Below, piece after piece: positions 1 to 9,175 of a DNA stretch of 64,000 bases (position 1 is the stretch's first letter; every line of letters starts with the position of its first letter). The position numbers and the translations under genes were made by a program. Origin of the DNA: Bacteroides propionicigenes (GTDB taxonomy: Bacteria > Bacteroidota > Bacteroidia > Bacteroidales > Bacteroidaceae). The stretch is taken from NCBI RefSeq assembly GCF_018390535.1, contig NZ_JAHBBW010000006.1, positions 124,001-188,000 of the forward strand, given 5' to 3'. Under the pieces are notes generated by a model, which saw only the letters and a program-made list of their open reading frames with translations, searched no databases and was not told the DNA's origin.

Positions 1-1406
1 GAGTTGATGTCCCATGCCATGTCGAGAAACAGTTCCAAGTCATAGGCTGCCGGTTTCAAATCGTGTACATTGACAATCCATACCTCACGGGCATTGTGGT
101 CGTAGGCCTGTTTCATCTCATTATAGATGAGGCCCGGTTGTGTCGTACATAACCACATATAGTCATGGGGACGCCCCCAATAACTCAGGTGGTAATAGAC
201 ACCGCTGCCACCGCTGCGTTTCTGTTGTATTTCATCGCTCAAACGGGTCATGTAGCCGTAATTGTCGTCACACCACATCAGGGTGATATCTTCGGGAACT
301 TCCAGTCCGTTTTCCATAATATCGAGCACTTCTTTATAGGGTACGAAGACTTGCGGTATTTTGGTGACATCACGATTGATGTATTGTGAAAGCAGAGAAC
401 GCTGGTCGTTGATAACCTGTTGCAGGGCATTGACTTTCTCTTTTATCGTTTTTACCCCTTCCATATGTCCGTCGTGTATGCCACGCATCCCTATGGTGTA
501 CATATTCTCGTATCGGTTTACCTCTTTTAAGCGTTCTGTCCAGTAAGCCTGTACGGAGTTACGGTTGGTGATGTAGTTGTAAGCGCCCCGTTCTTTGACT
601 TTCCATTCACCTACATTGTTCCGCATTAATGGTTCGCAATGTGATGTGCCAATGGCTATTCCGCAACTGTCTGCGGCTTCTTTGGCACCCGGAACAAGAT
701 AAAAAGGAGTGGTGATGCCATGCATGCCGGGCCATATGGCATTAGCCCTGAGGCGAAGTAGCAGCTTGAAGATTTCCTTATAAGTACGTGCCCCTATTCG
801 TCCTGTGGGATTACCCGGTTCAAAGGTTTTCCAACTCCAGGGTTGCAGGCTCCAGTCTTCATCGTTCAGAAAAATACCGCGATACTTGACCGAGGGGCTT
901 TGCATACTCTTGAAGTCGCTTGCAACCGTCAGTTGGGTTTGTTTTCTCGGAGTTACATCTCCCCACCATACCCACGGCGATACACCCGCCATACGTGATA
1001 GCTCAAGGATACCGTAAGCTGTTCCGCGTCCATTACTTCCTACAATGAGTAATTGTTGTTTGGGAGAGTCGTCTGTAACTGCGATGTAGAAAGCATCTTG
1101 CTTCTGAATTAAATCATTTACCGGTATCCCTGCAACTTGTAGGTCTTTTTGAGTTTTATTATCCGCTTTGTCCAATTGGATGATGCGGATGGCAGCATGT
1201 TTGGATGATACCTGTTTTGGATGGAGTCCCGTCACCAGTTTCATGTCTTCTGCAAACATATTGAGAGCGATGTTCACTACGGGTGAGGTGTTTCGGGGAA
1301 CATTGTACGAAATGGCTTGTTGTCCGTCATACCAGATGAAGTTACTTGCTGATATGGCGAAAACGTTCAGAATAAAGACTGCGAATAGAATCGAGCGTAT
1401 AAACAT
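1..1406 (-). CDS. GH115-type alpha-glucuronidase, 3' end beyond window
   Basis: About 468 codons are visible, read leftward from the ATG at 1404-1406, with no stop before the window edge. The N-terminus (MFIRSILFAVFILNVFAISA) is a signal peptide, so the enzyme is exported. The following sequence resembles GH115 enzymes, with the stretches GSNGRGTAYGILELSR, WVWWGDV, KYRGIFLNDEDW, ANAIWPGMHG, GMRGIHDGHMEG and WCDDNYGYMTRL in the order expected of that family. GH115 enzymes remove alpha-1,2-linked (4-O-methyl)glucuronic acid from xylan, and some act on glucuronidated arabinogalactan. It is the fourth gene of a leftward operon, 15 bases after the GH28 gene. Beside RG-I enzymes its target is more likely a glucuronic acid cap on a pectic or arabinogalactan side chain; that is inference. 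The family call rests on remembered motifs. Confidence 0.85.
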   Translation of the reverse strand, partial: MFIRSILFAVFILNVFAISASNFIWYDGQQAISYNVPRNTSPVVNIALNMFAEDMKLVTGLHPKQVSSKHAAIRIIQLDKADNKTQKDLQVAGIPVNDLIQKQDAFYIAVTDDSPKQQLLIVGSNGRGTAYGILELSRMAGVSPWVWWGDVTPRKQTQLTVASDFKSMQSPSVKYRGIFLNDEDWSLQPWSWKTFEPGNPTGRIGARTYKEIFKLLLRLRANAIWPGMHGITTPFYLVPGAKEAADSCGIAIGTSHCEPLMRNNVGEWKVKERGAYNYITNRNSVQAYWTERLKEVNRYENMYTIGMRGIHDGHMEGVKTIKEKVNALQQVINDQRSLLSQYINRDVTKIPQVFVPYKEVLDIMENGLEVPEDITLMWCDDNYGYMTRLSDEIQQKRSGGSGVYYHLSYWGRPHDYMWLCTTQPGLIYNEMKQAYDHNAREVWIVNVHDLKPAAYDLELFLDMAWDIN

Positions 1407-1421
1407 GGTAATTAGATGTTT

Positions 1422-2897
1422 TTAGTTGATAGTCGGATGAATGTTGCTGTACGAATTATTTTCGGAAATGATAGGGTGGCGGTCTGCCGTGTTGAGTGTA
1501 ACTTCTGTCATGTTGAAGTTCTTGCAGAAACTGATTTTACCGGCTTTTAAAGTTTGCGCCTTTATATCATGTAAATAGAAGTTCTCCAAACGTAAAGAGT
1601 CGTTTATTCCGGATGCGGAGATAAACTCGGTTACATGGGTCGCTTCTATCTGTGACAGATAGACATTGCGAAATCTGGGATAGCCTTTATAGGCAGGTTC
1701 CACCGGAGTCAGTAAAGTTTTCCAGTGTTCCGGCAACTCTTCTATTTGGAACGAATCGGGCAATTTGCTGTAACTGTAACTGGGATTCCAGTTCAATTCG
1801 GCTGTGAGCACGTGGCGGACACTATCTGCCTTTATGCGTGTTACATATATATTCTCTACCGTCCCACCGCGACTTAAGGCGCTTTTCAAGCGTAATACGG
1901 TGGATGTTCCCTGTGCTTTCAGATCACTGCAAAGAATATTCCGGATGCTCCCTGATGTTTCACTGCCGCAAGTTACCAATCCTGCGCCGCTACGTGCCGT
2001 ACAGTTACGGATAACGACATTTTCAGTAGGCCGGTTCACACGAAGTCCGTCCGCATCCCTGCCGGATTTAATACAGATATTATCATCATTGCAGTTTATG
2101 ATACAGTCTTCTATCAGAATATTTGTTGATGAGTCTATATCTATACCGTCGGTGCTTGGCCCGTGTCCGCCTATATTATTATCGACGGTAATTCCCTTGA
2201 CAGTGCAGTGGTCGGAATAAAGAATATGGCAACCCCAAAAACCGGTGCGCATTAAAGTAATTCCTGTCAGGCTGATGTCTGAACTTTCTTCTACCAGTAT
2301 GCCTCGTATTCTTTTGCAATCGTAATCCACAACCCAACGCAGGCCTTTTGTTTCATAAGATTTGCGCATCTCCCAATATTTGTCCCACCAGCTTTTGCCG
2401 CGACAGTCCAGTCGCCCTTCACCGCTGACGGATGCATTTTTTTGACCGATAATATTGATGACCGCTGACGGCCATATCATTTCAATACCAGCAATGCGCG
2501 AACGGAATTCGGGATAACAATGAATATCCGGAGTAGCCAATAGGGTTACATCTTTATCCAGGCGTAGATTTACTCCGCTTTTAATAAACAGAGCGCCTGT
2601 CAGATAGTAACCGGATTGTAAGGTAACTGTTCCGCCGCCATTGGCGGCACAGCTGTCAATGGCTTTTTGTATTGCTTCTGTGCTGAGAATGGTACTGTCT
2701 GCAATAGCTCCGAAAGAGTTGGCGGACAAAGTTTGTCCGGTTGGTTGCAGACGGGAGCCTACTTGTTTAGCCCATACCAGGTCGTTGACCGGAGAAGTGT
2801 TTCCCCAGTCATAAGAACTGTCTTTGGCTTGTGACAGGATACAAACCGTTAAAATGCCGGTCGCTATCAGTGCAAAGAACGTTATTTTTCTTTTCAT
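1422..2897 (-). CDS. GH28 family pectinase (polygalacturonase-like), variant active-site motif
   Basis: A 491-residue exported protein with a signal peptide (about residues 1-24) and the right-handed beta-helix pattern of GH28 pectin hydrolases. N-terminal FGAIADSTILSTEAIQKAI is the usual pectin-lyase-fold entry. Catalytic motifs are STDGIDID (normally NTDG) and NDDNICIKSG, so the aspartates are kept. The normal GHG motif reads GAG (SGAGLVTCGSE), so its histidine is absent, and RIK reads RLK. GH28 covers endo- and exo-polygalacturonases and rhamnogalacturonan hydrolases; the variant motif argues against assuming plain polygalacturonase. It lies 12 bases after the GH2 gene and 15 before GH115, so it is co-transcribed with both. 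Confidence 0.9.
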   Translation of the reverse strand: MKRKITFFALIATGILTVCILSQAKDSSYDWGNTSPVNDLVWAKQVGSRLQPTGQTLSANSFGAIADSTILSTEAIQKAIDSCAANGGGTVTLQSGYYLTGALFIKSGVNLRLDKDVTLLATPDIHCYPEFRSRIAGIEMIWPSAVINIIGQKNASVSGEGRLDCRGKSWWDKYWEMRKSYETKGLRWVVDYDCKRIRGILVEESSDISLTGITLMRTGFWGCHILYSDHCTVKGITVDNNIGGHGPSTDGIDIDSSTNILIEDCIINCNDDNICIKSGRDADGLRVNRPTENVVIRNCTARSGAGLVTCGSETSGSIRNILCSDLKAQGTSTVLRLKSALSRGGTVENIYVTRIKADSVRHVLTAELNWNPSYSYSKLPDSFQIEELPEHWKTLLTPVEPAYKGYPRFRNVYLSQIEATHVTEFISASGINDSLRLENFYLHDIKAQTLKAGKISFCKNFNMTEVTLNTADRHPIISENNSYSNIHPTIN

Positions 2898-2909
2898 ATA
2901 GCTATGGTT

Positions 2910-5906
2910 TTATAAAATAGTTGCGGGTGAGGCTGATGTTTTCTTAACACTTTCCAGAAACTCTATTTCTATAATCCGGAGATTATGTTTTCCCTTGCCT
3001 TCCTTTGCTTTCTTTTCCATGTCATTGGCCGCTCCGCCCGCCACTTCCACAATTTGGCCGAAAGCATCCTTTTCGGTAGTACTGCCTTTCAAACGGACGG
3101 TTATCTTATCGGAACATACCGGCTTGTCCACTTCCAGATGTACATATCCCAAGCTCTTTTCCGTGCTCCCGCTCCAAATCAGCTCGTCTCCGGCATACAC
3201 TTCCAAAGGATAACTGCGGGAACGCCAGCCGTTCAGCTTGATGCAGATGTCGTCGACGCTTGTCTTTTCAGCCAATGTATAGGTAATCCAGGCCGTACTT
3301 AACCGACCGTCGTTCGCCCATTCGCTCAACTCGTTGTCATCATGGCTGTTGCCCGTTTCGGTACGGTTAGCACCGGCTTCGGCGGACACAATGGCGATGT
3401 CGCGCTTGGTATCCGTATAGGAAGGAGTCAGTGGAGTTTCCCCTTTATCCAGCCTGCCTTTTAGGGTCAGTTGGGGCAGGTAGTCACTCAGTCCGTCTAC
3501 CACTTTCACTGGAACGGTCTGCAGCGTAAGCCTTGCGGCCGGAAGCCCTTCCGCTTCGGCGGTGACAACTATTTTGCCGGCTTTGGCCGTACTGCGGATC
3601 AGCGCACGGTTGATGCCGCATTCCACCGGAAGGTTCATATCCAGAATATGATTGTCCTTCCCCTGTGCGATACCGCCGCGCCATTCGGCCTCGCCTTTCA
3701 GGGTAAAGCGGACCGTACGGTTATCCAGCGGACAACGTCTACCGTCCTTGTCCACAACTTCCACCTGAAGCAGGGCCATGTCGGCTCCGTCTGCGTGGAA
3801 ACCTTCGGGGTTCTGTATAGCGGTAAGTTCCAGACGGGCGGCTTCTCCCACTGTTGACAATGTATAGCGGCTCACTTCTTTACCTTTTCCGTCGTAACTT
3901 ACCGCTTCCAGCCTGCCCGCTTGATAAGCGACCTTATCGAAAGTGAAAAGGAAATGGCTTTCCCGTTTACCTTTACCCAGGGATTTGCCATTGAGCAGCA
4001 GTTCCACCTGTTTGCCATTCGATACGACATATACCGGTTTCACCGTATGTTCAGGATAGTTCCAGTGTCCGATGATATAAGTTTGGAACTTGTCCGTATC
4101 CACCCAACCGTTCCACATTACCTGATGGGCGAAGAAGGCGTCTTTTTCTATACGCATGGGGTCGGTCACGCCGCTGCGGCGGTAATTCTCTTCACCGCGA
4201 TAATGTGTGTTGGAGTCGGAGAAGATGATTTTCGTACCACCTGCACTGACCCGTAAGCCCGTACCCGGACGCTCACGCCAGTAATCGTACCAGCGACGAA
4301 CCATTTCCAATGCAAGCATATCCTGATTATGATTGTAGCTCATTGCCGGTTTCCCTTTATGCAATGGTCCTGTTCCTTCTTTATGGAATGGATAGCTGTA
4401 CTCATCCCAATACTTGCGGAGTCCCTCATCGCGGCAATATTCGGTAGCCCACATCGGATGCTTCTTGCTCTTGTTGATATAAAGCATTTCACCGCCGTAT
4501 TCCGCTTCGTTAATATCGAGCATCTCACGCGAGCCGATGGCACGTCCGCCGAAAGGGTCGAACTTGTCGCGAATTTCCTTCATCTCAATCATATGTTCGC
4601 GTCTGATGCCCTTATTCCCGGATTCGTAAAACAGGATACTCGGGTTATTACGGTTATAGATAATGGCATCGCGCATCAACTCCGTACGCTGTTCCCATTG
4701 TCGTCCACCACAGTCTTTTTCAGAGTCGCCGGCAGGCATGGCCTGAATAAGACCGACACGGTCGCAAGACTCCACATCCTGTTTCCAGGGAGTGACGTGC
4801 ATCCAGCGGACAAGGTTCGCGTTGCTTTCCACCATAAGGCCATTGGAGTAGTCACTCAACCATGCGGGAACGGAAAGCCCCACTGCCGGCCATTCATTGC
4901 TGGTACGCTGGGCATAGCCCTTCATTTGGATGACGCGGTCGTTCAGCCATACCTTTCCCTGGCCGAACTTTGTCTTGCGGAAGCCGGTACGGGTCACTAC
5001 CTCGTCAAAAACATTTCCGCGGTCGTCCAGCAGGGCCGTATTCACGGTGTACAGATAGCCGTATCCCCAGCTCCAGAAGTGCAGTTCGCTCACATCGGCA
5101 GCAGCTTTCACGGTTCCCGTTTCACCGGCTTTCAGCACTGTCTTGCCGCCATGAAAGGTCTTCACCAGCTTACCGTTCGCATCGGTTAGGGTCACCCGAT
5201 AGCTGAAGCTGCGTGCCTTGCGACTGTCGTTTTTCACCTCGGACTCGGCATGTATCTTCGCCTTGCGGCCTTTGATGTCGAAGTCGGTGGCGTAGATGTA
5301 TACACCAGTTGTTTTCAGGTTGCTGTACAGAGGTAAAGTCTGATATACCTCGTCCATCACATATAGAAATACGTTCTTGGGGATACCGCCATAGTTGGCA
5401 TTGAAATTACGGTCGTTCCACTGATATTTGGAATTAGTGCTTTTTTCACGGTAGAACCAGTTGTTATCAATGCGTACAGCCAACACATTATCTCCTTCTT
5501 TCATATAGGGAGTAAGGTCAAATCCTACGGCCATGACTCCGTTTTCATGCAGTCCTAAATAGTGTCCGTTCAGGAAGAATTCACCTCCTTGGCGAACTCC
5601 CTCAAATTCGGCAAACACTTTTTTACCTTTCAATTCTTTTACCCGAAAATGCTTGCGATACCACATAACAGTGTCGGAATGTTGGCTGATGGGCAGTTTA
5701 AAGGCTTCATCTTCATTGAAAGCATGCGGTAAAGTAATTTGTTTCCAGTCATTATCATTGAAATCAGCTATTTTTGCTTGTGGAAAGTCCCCTACCTGCA
5801 GACGCCATTCACTGTTAAAGTTATATTTTTGGCGTTCTGCAGCATGCGTACTCAAAGCAAACAGCGTCGTGAAGATAAGCGTGAAAAGAAAAAATCTATT
5901 CTTCAT
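2910..5906 (-). CDS. GH2 family glycosidase lacking the usual acid/base Glu
   Basis: A 998-residue exported protein with a signal peptide (about 1-22). The GH2 layout is visible: a jelly-roll sugar-binding domain (about 27-185, with GVRQGGEFFLNG), an Ig-like domain (190-305), a TIM barrel (310-600), then extra C-terminal beta-sandwich domains including one at about 860-990 with a discoidin-like look. The nucleophile region HPMWATEY keeps its Glu (E489). The acid/base motif, normally GNE, reads YESGNKG, with Lys at 432; E428 four residues earlier is the only nearby candidate. GH2 includes beta-galactosidases, beta-glucuronidases and arabinopyranosidases, so substrate is open. It sits 36 bases after the CE12 gene in the same operon, which suggests pectin side-chain removal. 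Confidence 0.9.
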   Translation of the reverse strand: MKNRFFLFTLIFTTLFALSTHAAERQKYNFNSEWRLQVGDFPQAKIADFNDNDWKQITLPHAFNEDEAFKLPISQHSDTVMWYRKHFRVKELKGKKVFAEFEGVRQGGEFFLNGHYLGLHENGVMAVGFDLTPYMKEGDNVLAVRIDNNWFYREKSTNSKYQWNDRNFNANYGGIPKNVFLYVMDEVYQTLPLYSNLKTTGVYIYATDFDIKGRKAKIHAESEVKNDSRKARSFSYRVTLTDANGKLVKTFHGGKTVLKAGETGTVKAAADVSELHFWSWGYGYLYTVNTALLDDRGNVFDEVVTRTGFRKTKFGQGKVWLNDRVIQMKGYAQRTSNEWPAVGLSVPAWLSDYSNGLMVESNANLVRWMHVTPWKQDVESCDRVGLIQAMPAGDSEKDCGGRQWEQRTELMRDAIIYNRNNPSILFYESGNKGIRREHMIEMKEIRDKFDPFGGRAIGSREMLDINEAEYGGEMLYINKSKKHPMWATEYCRDEGLRKYWDEYSYPFHKEGTGPLHKGKPAMSYNHNQDMLALEMVRRWYDYWRERPGTGLRVSAGGTKIIFSDSNTHYRGEENYRRSGVTDPMRIEKDAFFAHQVMWNGWVDTDKFQTYIIGHWNYPEHTVKPVYVVSNGKQVELLLNGKSLGKGKRESHFLFTFDKVAYQAGRLEAVSYDGKGKEVSRYTLSTVGEAARLELTAIQNPEGFHADGADMALLQVEVVDKDGRRCPLDNRTVRFTLKGEAEWRGGIAQGKDNHILDMNLPVECGINRALIRSTAKAGKIVVTAEAEGLPAARLTLQTVPVKVVDGLSDYLPQLTLKGRLDKGETPLTPSYTDTKRDIAIVSAEAGANRTETGNSHDDNELSEWANDGRLSTAWITYTLAEKTSVDDICIKLNGWRSRSYPLEVYAGDELIWSGSTEKSLGYVHLEVDKPVCSDKITVRLKGSTTEKDAFGQIVEVAGGAANDMEKKAKEGKGKHNLRIIEIEFLESVKKTSASPATIL

Positions 5907-5942
5907 GTTATTCTGTTATTATAAATTTTATCTGGTCCCATT

Positions 5943-7181
5943 TTAATTGCCGTCCGGCTTTTCTATTTCGAAGAAAGGTGCGGGATACCAATGGAATTGG
6001 TTTACATCATCCGGCTGTGCTGGATTATAGTCAGGAACAGGATGAAGATATTTTGCTAAATCGGGAATATTTTTCTTGACCCCCTCAACTACACATTTGG
6101 CTATCTGATACGCACCGTAGGGGTTGAAATGAGTATTGTCGGCAAGTACTTTCTTCTGCCCTTCAAAGCTTCCCATCGGATAATGTACAAAGGCTTTCTT
6201 GGATTCTTTCTCTCCTAAGGCTTCGTAAAGGATACCGGTCATTTCATTTAAGTCGATGAGAAGAACCTTTTCTTTATTGGCTATCCAGCGTACCGCATCC
6301 GGATATTCACCGTGGGTATTTACTGTTTTTCCCTCTTTGTCAAATCTGCGACGACGGGTGGGAGTCACTAAAACCGGTATGCCACCGTGTGCTTTAACTT
6401 CGTCTATATAGATTTTTAAGTTGGTCATAAATGAATAGTATGCTCCTTTACCTGGACCTTTTTGTTTTTGGTCGTTGTGCCCGAATTCAATGAAGAGATA
6501 ATCTCCTTTCTTCATCTGTGATAATGCCTTTTTAAGGCGATTGGCTTTAATGGATGTATTGGCGCTTTCACCGCTTTCGGCATAGTTTGCTACTGCTGCA
6601 TTCGTTCCGAAAAAGAGAGGGAGCATTTGTCCCCAACTGGCCCATGGCTCATTTTCTTGGTCAACCACAGTACTGTTACCGCATAAATAGATGGTGGCAA
6701 CGGAAGATGAAGCCGGTTCTATGCGTATACTTTCACAAGCCGGTGCTTCACCATTGATTTCAATGGTCAATTTGTCATCCCAATCCAGCTTCCTTTTTTC
6801 TCGGTCTTTGATTTTAACTTTTTCTTTCTTGGATATATATGGGCTTCGTTTGTTGACAATGAAACTCCTTTCGGTGATTTCTCCCTTTTTAGTTGGTAAA
6901 TTTTCAATAAACAGTCTGCGTGATTCGGCGCGGACAGTTGTATTGGCTGCACGTTTGCTGCTGCCTAAACTAACGGTGACAAGGTAGTTCCCATCTGGTA
7001 CCCGTACGGAAAAATAGAAAGGTTCTTTGCTCCCTTTTGCAGGTGTTTCCGTGCGGTCATAACCATAACCTGTCGTTTCGGAATAACGTGGAGCATTTTC
7101 CATTTTGAATGTTTGAGGCAATGTTTGTGCTGAGGCGCAGACTGTTGTTAACAGCAGAAAATTTAATAGTGTTGTTCTCAT
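5943..7181 (-). CDS. CE12-type rhamnogalacturonan acetylesterase (SGNH hydrolase)
   Basis: A 412-residue exported esterase with signal peptide (about 1-18). Residues 20-155 form a beta-sandwich-like N-terminal domain (ETPAKGSKEPFYFSVRVPDG), followed by the SGNH catalytic domain from about 165. Its blocks are YLCGNSTVVD (nucleophile Ser), AESGESA (oxyanion Gly), EFGHNDQ (Asn) and DNTHFNPYGA (Asp-x-x-His). This matches CE12 enzymes, which remove O-acetyl groups from galacturonic acid in RG-I so that lyases and hydrolases can cut. It is the first gene of the leftward operon and is divergent from the double CE12 gene at 7443. A weak -7-like box (TACTTTAG on the minus strand, 7229-7236) lies about 50 bases before the start. 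Confidence 0.87.
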   Translation of the reverse strand: MRTTLLNFLLLTTVCASAQTLPQTFKMENAPRYSETTGYGYDRTETPAKGSKEPFYFSVRVPDGNYLVTVSLGSSKRAANTTVRAESRRLFIENLPTKKGEITERSFIVNKRSPYISKKEKVKIKDREKRKLDWDDKLTIEINGEAPACESIRIEPASSSVATIYLCGNSTVVDQENEPWASWGQMLPLFFGTNAAVANYAESGESANTSIKANRLKKALSQMKKGDYLFIEFGHNDQKQKGPGKGAYYSFMTNLKIYIDEVKAHGGIPVLVTPTRRRRFDKEGKTVNTHGEYPDAVRWIANKEKVLLIDLNEMTGILYEALGEKESKKAFVHYPMGSFEGQKKVLADNTHFNPYGAYQIAKCVVEGVKKNIPDLAKYLHPVPDYNPAQPDDVNQFHWYPAPFFEIEKPDGN

Positions 7182-7385
7182 GGCTGATTTTATTAATTGT
7201 TGCTTTTCAAGATATTGTTATTTTGACGCTAAAGTAGCGGCATTGTTTTTTTTGTGGAATAGAGTAATGTACATAAGTATGTATTTTCTATTTATTTTGT
7301 ATAAATAGTCTGTTTATAATGTGATAAGTAACAGAAAAGACAGGATTATAAACAAATATTCCATGTATTCATAGGTGTGTTTTCT

Positions 7386-7393
7386 TATTTTTG
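7386..7393 (+). promoter_or_regulatory. -7 promoter box of the double CE12 gene
   Basis: TATTTTTG is an exact match to the Bacteroides TAnnTTTG box and lies 50 bases before the start at 7443. Two weak CA-rich words (CAGAAA at 7332 and CAAATA at 7353) are spaced 21 bases, as at the stronger operator candidates elsewhere in the window, but are offset by one base and poorly matched. Confidence 0.55.
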
Positions 7394-7442
7394 TAGACGT
7401 GTAAATATTGATAGTCTCTTTTATTAAAATGAAATACTTGTT

Positions 7443-9092
7443 ATGAGAAAAAGTATCTTATGCTACTTATTGCCAGGGTGTATTGCACTATCTATCAATC
7501 TGTTATTGTGCGCTCAAAATAGAGTTGTTGCTCCGATGATAGATGTAAATGATGTAATTGATAATACGTTGGACAGCTTGAATAAGGCACGGACTATGAG
7601 GCCTATCGCCGGTTCCAGCCGCAAAGGGGATAATCCAGTACTTTTTTTAGTCGGGAATTCTACCATGCGTACCGGTACTTTGGGTAATGGAAATAACGGA
7701 CAATGGGGATGGGGATATTATGCGGGTGAGTATTTCGATGCTAAAAAAATAACTGTGGAAAACCACGCATTAGGTGGAACAAGCAGTCGGACTTTTTATA
7801 ACCGCCTTTGGTCGGAGGTTCTTAAAGGAATACGTCCGGATGATTGGGTCATTATAGAATTAGGGCATAATGATAACGGACCGTATGATAGCGGTCGTGC
7901 CCGCGCCTCTATTCCGGGAATCGGGAAAGACAGTTTGCTTGTGACAATTAAAGAAACCGGAGTAACGGAAACCGTATATACTTATGGTGAATATATGCGG
8001 CGTTTTGTCAGGGATGTAAAGGCGAAAGGGGCGCACCCTGTTCTTATGTCTTTAACCCCTCGTAATGCATGGGACGATAAAGACAGCACGGTTATTACAC
8101 GCGTAAATAAGACTTTTGGTTTGTGGGCTAAACAGATAGCGAAAGAGCAGCGTATCCCCTTTATTGATTTGAATGAGATTACGGCCCGTAAGTTCGAAAA
8201 GTTTGGTAAGGAGAAAGTGAAGTATATGTTTTATATAGACCGGATACATACCAGCGCTTTTGGTGCGCGTATAAATGCGGAGTCGGCAGCCGAAGGCATC
8301 CGTGGATGTAAAGGACTGAAGCTATCCTGTTATCTGAAGCCGTTGGAGCAGGATTCTGTTACGGGAAAGAGTCGTAAGAAAGGTTGTCCGGTGTTGTTTA
8401 CTGTGGGAGATAGTACAGTAAAGAACAATGATGACGATGAGAATGGTATGTGGGGCTGGGGCAGTGTGATTGCTGATAAATTTGACTTGAACAGAATTAC
8501 GGTTGAAAACTGTGCTAAAGCCGGACGTAGCGCACGTACTTATTTGGATGAGGGGCGTTGGGATAAAGTGTACAATGCGCTTCAGCCGGGGGATTTTGTA
8601 CTCATTCAGTTTGGACATAATGATGCCGGAGCTATCAATACGGGCAAGGCGCGTGCGGAGTTGCCCGGAGCAGGAAGCGAAAGCAAGGTGTTCTTAATGG
8701 AGGCGTCCGGGAAGTATCAGGTGATTTATACTTTCGGCTGGTATCTGCGCAAGTTTATTATGGATGTAAAAGAAAAAGGCGCTACTCCCATTGTGTTGAG
8801 CTATACGCCGCGCAATATATGGGATAATGGAGAAATTCAGCGCAATACTGGTTCTTTCGGTAAATGGACTTGTGAAGCGGCGGAACAGACCGGGACGTGT
8901 TTTATAGACCTGAACAATCTTTCGGCGGACAAACTGCAAAAAATGGGCTGGGAGCAAGGGCTACGTGTAGTAGGCGAGTATTTTAACCATGACCATACAC
9001 ACACCTCGCTGAAAGGTGCGCGGCTCAATGTGGAAAGTATTGTCGAAGGATTGAAAGCTTCCGGTTCTCCGCTAAAGGATTATTTGAAATGA
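7443..9092 (+). CDS. Tandem-domain CE12-type acetylesterase (two SGNH domains)
   Basis: A 549-residue exported protein with signal peptide (about 1-25) and two complete SGNH esterase domains. Domain 1 (about 65-295) has FLVGNSTMRTG, ELGHNDNG and DRIHTSAFGARI; domain 2 (about 310-545) has FTVGDSTVKNN, QFGHNDAG and DHTHTSLKGARL. Each has Ser, Gly/Asn and Asp-x-x-His residues, so both look active. The halves resemble one another throughout (WGWGYYAGEYF against WGWGSVIADKF), indicating internal duplication. CE12 enzymes deacetylate rhamnogalacturonan; two domains could act on different acetyl positions (inference). The gene is monocistronic: divergent from the CE12 operon and convergent with the GH43-GH2 gene. 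Confidence 0.87.
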   Translation: MRKSILCYLLPGCIALSINLLLCAQNRVVAPMIDVNDVIDNTLDSLNKARTMRPIAGSSRKGDNPVLFLVGNSTMRTGTLGNGNNGQWGWGYYAGEYFDAKKITVENHALGGTSSRTFYNRLWSEVLKGIRPDDWVIIELGHNDNGPYDSGRARASIPGIGKDSLLVTIKETGVTETVYTYGEYMRRFVRDVKAKGAHPVLMSLTPRNAWDDKDSTVITRVNKTFGLWAKQIAKEQRIPFIDLNEITARKFEKFGKEKVKYMFYIDRIHTSAFGARINAESAAEGIRGCKGLKLSCYLKPLEQDSVTGKSRKKGCPVLFTVGDSTVKNNDDDENGMWGWGSVIADKFDLNRITVENCAKAGRSARTYLDEGRWDKVYNALQPGDFVLIQFGHNDAGAINTGKARAELPGAGSESKVFLMEASGKYQVIYTFGWYLRKFIMDVKEKGATPIVLSYTPRNIWDNGEIQRNTGSFGKWTCEAAEQTGTCFIDLNNLSADKLQKMGWEQGLRVVGEYFNHDHTHTSLKGARLNVESIVEGLKASGSPLKDYLK

Positions 9093-9128
9093 AACCGTAA
9101 AAATCCGTTTCAGTAGTATCTGAAAAAA

Positions 9129-9163
9129 GGGGGATATGTCAAAACTGAAGTGACATATCTCCC
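9129..9163 (-). terminator. Terminator hairpin between convergent genes
   Basis: A 13-pair stem (GGGGGATATGTCA against TGACATATCTCCC, one G-T pair) with a 9-base loop lies between the stops of the double CE12 and GH43-GH2 genes. Six A residues precede it on the plus strand, giving a U-tract for leftward transcripts, so it best serves the GH43-GH2 gene. Confidence 0.7.
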
Positions 9164-9175
9164 TTGAATAATAGT

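Noticed and set aside
4329..5189. Long plus-strand ORF of 286 codons inside the GH2 gene
   Set aside because: It lies wholly antisense to a GH2 gene with clear domains and shows no recognisable protein pattern; it is an overlap artefact of that gene.
7182..7442. RhaR-type operator for the divergent CE12 genes
   Set aside because: CA-rich words at 7332 and 7353 have the 21-base spacing but lie one base out of register and match poorly, so they are not listed as an operator.
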